From positions 14,708,098 to 14,772,097 of the forward strand of contig OX359266.1 in NCBI GenBank assembly GCA_947179155.2: a stretch of 64,000 bases of DNA. Reading direction: 5' to 3'. This stretch comes from Hedera helix (Eukaryota; Streptophyta; Magnoliopsida; Apiales; Araliaceae). Positions within the stretch are counted from its first letter, which is position 1, and each line of letters starts with the position of its first letter. The position numbers and the translations under genes were made by a program. The notes under the pieces were generated by a model. That model saw nothing but the letters and a program-made list of their open reading frames with translations, had not been told where the DNA came from and searched no databases. Shown here piece by piece: positions 57,520 to 64,000 of the stretch.

Positions 57520-58740
57520 ATTATGGCTGCATTCAATTATCAACGGGCTTTAGAGTGAATGGATAAACCAAATGTGGCGGGAGCAATTGAGCAAATGCAA
57601 GCTCAGTTGGTGGAGCTTGAAAGGAAGATTGATGCATTTGGGAATCAATCCATTCAGAATACCCACTACTATTAGCAGCAGTCGAGTACAACCCTAAACT
57701 ACTATCATCCGGGTTGAAAAAATCATCAAGACTATTCACGGAGTTGATCAATACCAATTTTATGCTCTAAAACCATCATACACTCCAGAATACCCATCTC
57801 CACAACCACTAGTACGAACAACTAATTTGGAGGAACTTCTTGATAGGTTCATGGAGTAAACTGAGACGTGGATGAATAATCAAGAAGTTTACACTCCAGA
57901 ACTATCAATATACTCATCAAAATTATTATATCAACAACCACTGCAACCAGAGGAAAAATTGAATTTGGAGGAACTTCTTACTAGATTTTTGGAGATTACT
58001 GAAAGAATGGCCGCTAGTAATGAAGCAGTAATTCAAAATCTGGAGAATCAAATGGAACAACTTGCCAGTGCTAATTATTACTTGTAATACGTCTTAAATA
58101 GCAATGTAGAGATTGATCCTAAGAAGGAAGGCAAGGAGTAGTGTAATGCAGATACACTAAGCTGTGGCGAAGAGTTCTATGAGGTTGTTGGTCAAGATCT
58201 CAAGTATCAAGAAGCCATTTCACTTAAAGATCAATCTCTCGATACTTTGCCAATGGATACAAAGAAAAATGCAAGAAGGGAAGGCGAAGAATTTGGCAAT
58301 ACTCTAACACTTCAAATTGGTGAGGAGACACATGGGGCTGTGGGTGGAAGCCTAAAAAGATCACATCCGGATATGGAAGTTGATAGCGAGGCTAATAAAA
58401 AAATGATTGAGAATGGGGGAAAAGAAAAGACAAATCATGAGGTGCCATTCAAAAATTTTAAAGTTGTTAATATTCCAAATGATTGTGAAGAATGTTTTCG
58501 AATTGATATGGTCAAAGATGCAGCCAATGAATCGAATGATGGGAATTATTTTTTGCCTATAGATAAAATGAGTTTGGGGATGGTCCACAATTTTACATTG
58601 ATGCTGAGGAAATGAAAGAAAAGACCTCAAGACGGCATGCAATGACAATATTTGCATATTAACCAGATTGATTGAACAAATGACACAACCAGGCTGGACG
58701 ACTCTAAAGCAAGCGCTTATTATGAGGCAACCCAATCTTC
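57520..58740 (+). pseudogene. gag: Athila-like gag C-terminal remnant
   Basis: Fragments with stops: MAAFNYQRALE at 57523, AIEQMQAQLVELERKIDAFGN, then an open stretch 57872-58087 ending NLEELLTRFLEITERMAASNEAVIQNLENQMEQLAS. The last part, a helical stretch ending QNLENQ-QLA, is what plant Athila/Tat Gag proteins carry near their C-terminus. A 122-codon open stretch, 58247-58615 (Lys/Glu-rich, SLKRSHPDMEVDSEANKK), shows no domain I know. No protease, RT or integrase motif was found between here and the 3' LTR. Confidence 0.6.
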
Positions 58741-59857
58741 GTTTATAGTTTATTGTTTTAGTGTTTTTTTTCTTCTAGGATTACTGTATTTAATTTGGTT
58801 TTATTTTAGGATTTTTATGTTTTATAGCTTATTAGATTATTGTAAGTTGGTTATATCAATTCTTGTCAATTGTGCCTCATTACAGATCTGGAGTATGAGT
58901 ATGGTATCAAGAAATCAAGATTGCAGCAAGAACTAGGTAGAATTTTGTAGGGAAAAAAATAAAATTTCATAACACAACAGCTACAGCACCCGACCTGCTC
59001 TGATCTCGCCCCCAGCGAGTTCCCCTCATTCCAACTACGCCTCGACGCGATGTCCAGGCCAAATCACCTCACCCTGGCACAATTCACATTTTTTAGTTTT
59101 AAAATACCAGTAGAAGCTTGATCGGGCAGATCTTAAACACTGCAAAGTCATCCTAAACTCGAACTCTCTCCCTCTCAGAACCCCGATACACCTACCCCAT
59201 CATCCCTAACCCCTAATACTCTCCTTATCCCCGTCCATCTCCATCTAAGCACCATTATTCCACACTTCCCTAGGCAGCTACACCATTAATCCATCTATCG
59301 TCACCTCTATTCCGCTTAGGCTTCACTGTCAGATAAAGGGGGATCTGTCTCTCATCAACAATTGGAGCTCAATCTGAAATTAAGGTAACAAATAAGGTTA
59401 TTATGTCTTAAAAGTTTAGAGAAATTTGTTCCTTAAAAGTTCTTCAGCTGGTACTATGATTTGGTTGAGTTACCCAGTGGTTAGTGTAGGCCATTGGAGG
59501 AGTTGGGGGTTGGGTGGTGCTTGTTTGGAGTTTAGGATAGTAGTGTAAGCCTAAAATCAGTAAAGGAAGTGGCTGGGTTTTCAGTTTGGGGGACTTATAG
59601 ACTGCCCACAACTGTTTGTTAAATTGCCCCATTAAAGAATTTATTTCAGTTTGTAATCCAAAGGGGCACAATTATGATAATTTTGAAGGGGTACATTAGA
59701 GAATAGTTGGAGTATTAAAGCTGCATCATTTGTGTCACCAATTACAAGTGAAGGGGGATTATCACAGTTTGAGTGCACAAAAAGTGGTTGTGGGCTATTT
59801 TTTCTAAAGCAACAATTACTGTGAAGCTTGAAGCTTGTGCATTTGTATAAGGTTGAC
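58741..59857. other. No gene recognised (internal region of the Athila-like element)
   Basis: Non-coding with many stops in both directions. 58980-59340 is richer in C (CTCCATCTC-, CCCCAGCGAG- type sequence). It probably served as an untranslated region or internal promoter region ahead of the ORF at 59858, which is a guess. Confidence 0.5.
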
Positions 59858-61031
59858 ATGGCACCGAAAAGACAAAGAAAGGAAGGCTCATCCTCTACAC
59901 AGCCTCGACTATTCGATCACCGTAAGTTTGTTAATGCCGACGCAAAAGATAAGTTCAATCATGTGTTGGCTAGTAAGCCTTTGATTCCGGGGCGTGGATT
60001 GAGACCAGATGGTGAAGAGGATAAAGATATGCTAGATATGATTATGGAGAAATGTTGGGATACATTTATGGATCACCCGGATATGACGGTTGTGGCTATT
60101 GTTAAAGAATTTTATGCGAACACCGAGGATACATCATGGTGTAAAGAAATGGTGCGAGATAAGACAGTCTATTTCAGTCGAGTGGCGATCAACGAATATT
60201 ACAATTTGAGAGGGTACGACATTAACCAACTTGCCAAGTACATTATCGAGGGGCCTAAATATGATAAGATTATGAGTGACTTGTGTCAACCGGGGACTGA
60301 ATGGAAAACCAACAACGACACTAATGAGCTGAAGTCATTCTCGTTTAAGTGTTTGAGTAGGTACGGTAAGATTTGGTACGTATTCCTGTGTGCCAAATTA
60401 ATGCCGTGTATGTATGTGATTGATGTGACACGAGACAGAGCATTTATATTGTATGCCATCATTACAGATTTGAGTATAGATATGGCGAATGTGATTGAGG
60501 CTTCTATTAAGAGGAATTTGAAAGGTGCGACATCAGGAGGACTACCTTCTTCGTCCCTTATTACTAAATTATGTCGACGAGCTGGAGTCAGATGAGGGTG
60601 GATGAGCCATTGCAGACACCGACTACTTTCCTCGACGACAACCTTATTCAGTGGCATCATGTTTGGTTAGGTGGAGAGTCGCATCCGAAGGGTCTGGGAT
60701 TCACATTTTTGTCAGATACACAGCCCCAAGATGAGCCTATGGATGACGCACCGGGTAGTTCCTCTGCGGGTTCTTCACGAGCTTATGGCAAGTTATATAG
60801 ACGAATGCAAAGGGAGATGTTGAGGTAGATTAATAGGATTACAGAGTGGCGCAGGAGGTTATGCACTCATACACATATACCTGCAACTTAGCATTGACAC
60901 ATGTGTTCTCTAGGATGTACCCAGCTAAGCCATCTGTACAGATTTCACAGCCACCGCCACCGCCGTTGCCTGTATTTCCCCCACCCGAGTCCGACGAGGA
61001 GGAGGACGACTCATCAGACCATGCCAATTGA
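59858..61031 (+). pseudogene. ORF of 'putative plant transposon protein' type in the Athila-like element, frameshifted late
   Basis: The first 245 codons are open (59858 to TGA at 60593-60595), starting MAPKRQRKEGSSSTQPRLFD, then FVNADAKDKFNHVLASKPLIPGRG in several pieces, VVAIVKEFYAN, YFSRVAINEYYNLRGYD, FSFKCLSRYGKIWYVFLCAKLMPC, and LPSSSLITKLCRRAGV. The frame changes after CRRAGV and continues at 60595-60828 (DEPLQTPTTFLDDNL, GSSSAGSSRAYGKLYRRM). A later frame to 61031 gives a Pro run and an acidic tail, PPPESDEEEDDSSDH. This layout matches proteins annotated in plant genomes as 'putative plant transposon protein domain', whose biochemical role is unknown to me. The MAPK-R start at 59858 was chosen over upstream non-ATG starts because it matches that family. 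No host gene is implied. Confidence 0.7.
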
Positions 61032-62276
61032 TCTATTAGAGGAGTCATCTTGTTCTTTTTTCTTTATTTCTCTAACAACGAATACATTGTTTAGTTCGAG
61101 TTTGGGGGGTGCGGTACATTCTACATGTACATAGTATTTTTCAATTTTTGCATATTTTTGCATAATTGCATATTTAATGACATTTTAGGAAATTTTCACG
61201 TAAATTGCATATTTTAGCATATTTCAGTTAATTTTCATTAAGAAAGAAAGTAAAAAATTTAAGAAATCACATTTTTTTTATTTAGTTTATTACATTTATA
61301 TATGATTTTTTTTTGCTTTTAGGATCATATATTATCGCATTTAGGAACACTTGAGTAATGAATTAATATATGAAATTTAAGGAAGGTCGATAATGAAAAC
61401 TTGATCAGTTATCAAATTAATTTAGTGAGACGGATAAGGACTGCTAAGTTAAAATTTTTAATTATTTACTAGTTTATTCAATGTATTGAGTCCATTAAAT
61501 TTTGGTTCAATTTTGTGAATTAGGTAGTCTTTAAGGATATAGATGGCATCTATTACTTGTTGGAGCATGAATGAAAAATTATAAAAAGTAATAACTAATG
61601 AATAACTGCTTCGACGTCTGTCTTAAATGAAATGAAAAGAAGAAAAACTATAAAGAAAATTAGATAGATATGAGCAAAACTTGGCTATTCTATTTTTGTG
61701 ATCTCTTTTGCTCGAACAAGTAAGCCCTTATGAGTGTCTCTACATTTGGTGCCCTAAAGCCAACTGGTTTGGGAGTTATTGGTAGAAAGTTTGCTACATG
61801 GATAATTCTGAAAAGACTAAGAAAAATGGACATTGCACACTAAGATAATATTATATGAGATGGAGCATAAGATGCACTCGTTAAATAAAGAGAAAAAAAT
61901 ATAAAAATGTAAAATCAAGTGTATAGAGGGGTAATAAAATGCTATATATGATTAAATATCTTTTATTGAGCACTTTGATTCATGAGTTGTATTAGAATCT
62001 TAACTGGTTTGATGTATTGAATTCACACACGCGAAAGGGTCGAGAGTGAGATGAGATTGGTGATATGTTAGATCTCTGACTGTGTATGACTTTGAAGTTT
62101 TGTTGAATTATTAGTTAAGGATCTTTAAGGCCAAATTTTTATAAACTATGCTGATTTTTTGCTCGAGTATTAGTTGATCATGCATGTACATTCATATAGT
62201 TAGTATAGTTAGTTTGATTTATATTTCTCTTGTGTTTTTTCTTGAGGACAAACAAAGGCTTGAGTTTGGGAGTATT
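61032..62276 (+). other. 3' untranslated part and purine tract of the Athila-like element
   Basis: AT-rich with no gene. 61140-61250 repeats GCATATTTT-type words. It ends with GAGGACAAACAAAGGCTTGA, GTTTGGGAGTATT and then the LTR start TGATGAGTG at 62277: the polypurine signature usual before Athila-type 3' LTRs. Confidence 0.7.
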
Positions 62277-63531
62277 TGATGAGTGAATTTTATATTTATG
62301 AATTGGGTATTTTTAAGCTTGATTCTTTGCTATCTTTGAGTATTTTTAGTTCCACTCTACTTGTTTAAATGTTTATTTTGCAGAAAATGACATTGGAGGG
62401 TCTAGACGGGAAAAATCAGTATTAATGGCAATTTCGTAATTCTGTTAACAGTAATCATGCTGGGGTGCGATGTTATATTACAAAGACTATGCTGGGGCGC
62501 AGTACGAAAAACTCAGTTGGCCTAGTTCGCGTAACTTCAGAAGTTAGAACTAATTAGGACTGGAATGCTGCTGCGACTTGGGACTATTAGTAAGGTTTTA
62601 TATCAGACTTTTGGGAACAATTAGATAGCAGAACGTAGAGAGAATTACACAAGGATTGAAGACCCACCTTTGGAGACGAAGGGATTCAAAGGAAGAGCAC
62701 ACCAAGATAAACTTGAAGGCCAGAAAGGGCGGAAATTCAACAGAGTTTAATCTTCCCTTTATCCTTTATTTTGATTCTTTGTGATGTTTATTTCTTTGAT
62801 GAACTCAGTTTTTAATTGTAATATGTGGATCTAAACTTTTATTTAGGATTACAATTGAATCATTTGTGAAGGTCTAATAGATTTTTTTATTATTTAATTG
62901 ATATGTTTTGGAATGCTTATTATATCTTGCATTAATTTATAATTGTCTAATCAACAATTATCTGATTTCTTAGATAGAATTGGAAAACGAAGTCTAAGAA
63001 TTAATCTAGCTATAATAACTTGTGAACTTGTCTATTCTTTTTAAAAGGAATAACATAATAGTGCAAAGGATGAAAATATCTATGTACCACATGTAACATA
63101 ATTGGGAGTTTGTGTTTAATGAATTTATTTTAAGTATTTTGTATGAAAATAGCAACACAACTTAAATAGGTCTTTTTATTAATTATTGAAAAATGTTAAT
63201 AAATAGATAGGCAATCTCAGTTAACAATCTGCATGATTAATTAATTGGAATCAAGATGATGACATTCTAGTGATTCAATTGGGTAAGTTGTAATCCTAAA
63301 CCTTTTATTATCTGGTAATCATTTCTTGTTAGTTAGTCTTAGTTAATTTTAAGTTTTAAGATTTTTATAATCAAATTTGGTGATCGTTTAAATTAAGTTG
63401 AATTAATAGAAAATTGATAATTAGAGTAATTATTAACTGTTCTATATGGGATCGACAACCATCTTATTACTTTATTACTTGATTGATTGTGTATACTTGT
63501 GCGAATTTATCAATATATAAATCAGACAACT
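62277..63531 (+). mobile_element. 3' LTR of the Athila-like element (about 1255 bp)
   Basis: TGATGAGTG ... GACAACT (terminal CA changed to CT), partner of 56019-57251. It is followed by GTAAG, the second copy of the imperfect target duplication. It carries a small insertion relative to the 5' LTR (AGCAGAACGTAG near 62628). Confidence 0.88.
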
Positions 63532-63800
63532 GTAAGTGCGATTACAAGCACATTTTGAAGAAATTTTGAGATCTAGTATAGCTAAAAAAATTGAAATGGG
63601 CATAATCCTCAACCATTACCATTTTCTCATTCCTCCCTTAATTAGTGATTCTATTTATTATTGATTCTACTAGTGTTGTCCAATTACTAAAAATTCTCAA
63701 ATCTCAATTTATCACTTTCCCCCCAATGGACCACAAACATTATTCATCGAACTTGCCACACTCACGAGTTCAAGAACTTGCCACAGTAATATGAGTTTAG
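63532..63800. other. No feature recognised
   Basis: AT-rich flanking sequence. GAACTTGCCACA occurs twice (63749 and 63773) around CTCACGAGTTCAA, a small direct repeat. It may be the continuation of whatever the Athila-like element inserted into. Confidence 0.5.
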
Positions 63801-64000
63801 TGAAAAGAGTATGCACATAAGTCAATCATATTTGATGTGATGTAACATATACTTTATAATCTGATTCATTTATTAATAAAAAAAATTATTTATACAAAGA
63901 TATTTTCTTTATCCATATTTAATTGTTGAATAAATTATGATAAACCCATAATTTTTTAGCAATGCTTTTAGAACCATGATGATGATCATGCTAATGATAT
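63801..64000 (+). mobile_element. Start of an LTR of copia family B, cut by the window edge
   Basis: TGAAAAGAGTATGC, then AAGTCAATCATATTTGATGTG, TTTATTAATAAA, TAAACCCATAATTTTTTAGC and AATGCTTTTAGAACCATGATG follow the order of the starts at 32336 and 39535 with substitutions and small insertions. It is a third copy of this LTR family in the window; orientation is plus. Confidence 0.82.

Noticed and set aside
59858..61031. A host protein-coding gene
   Set aside because: The open region lies between paired LTRs with PBS and PPT, and matches a transposon-associated family; nothing suggests exaptation.

Overview
The window is nuclear DNA of a flowering plant, probably a dicot. It is very AT-rich and built almost entirely from LTR retrotransposons of plant types (Sire-like and other Ty1/copia, Tekay/Del-like and other Ty3/gypsy chromoviruses, and an Athila-like element), with MITEs and long microsatellites. 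I found no host protein gene, no rRNA or tRNA gene and no CRISPR array. No species is named because nothing here is diagnostic.

Layout, left to right. (1) 1-4158: 5' part of a Sire-like copia element on the minus strand (start of pol, an open 675-codon gag, PBS, 1.36 kb LTR). It is inserted in the 3' LTR of a Tekay-like gypsy element that is also on the minus strand. (2) 4159-13650: that decayed gypsy element: LTR fragment, G-rich PPT, chromodomain-integrase, RNase H, RT, protease, gag, an extra ORF upstream of gag, PBS, and a 5' LTR holding a large AT-palindrome array. (3) 13650-26960: a MITE split by a second Tekay-like element on the plus strand. This one is structurally complete (13672-26580, about 12.9 kb, 3.5 kb LTRs, imperfect target duplication) but carries stops and frameshifts. 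(4) 26960-31915: the end of another gypsy element, a 3.55 kb LTR with a GC-rich hairpin island, and a second partial copy of that LTR's end. (5) 31916-41549: an inverted copia RNase H scrap, then a decayed copia element with 2 kb LTRs. (6) 41550-45840: a decayed chromovirus pol, a GC-rich minisatellite and an LTR-like end. (7) 45850-50527: a third Tekay-like fragment (pre-gag ORF plus a gutted gag) split by a 3.36 kb solo LTR with a perfect 5-bp target duplication. (8) 50528-56018: a 4.4 kb gypsy LTR (minus) with an inner MITE-like insert, and the adjoining internal end. (9) 56019-63531: an Athila-like element with a tRNA-Asp-type PBS, gag-like remnants, no recognisable pol, and an ORF of the 'putative plant transposon protein' type. 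(10) 63801-64000: start of another LTR of the copia family seen in (5).

The observation I rate highest is the extra reading frame between PBS and gag in three independent Tekay-like copies. It encodes an acidic start, a coiled-coil-like middle and a conserved C-terminal motif. Extra upstream ORFs are well known in the Tat/Ogre lineage but are not a standard part of chromodomain Tekay elements. Most coding parts here are broken, so the genes do not work as a present-day system. The window is best read as layers of insertion.
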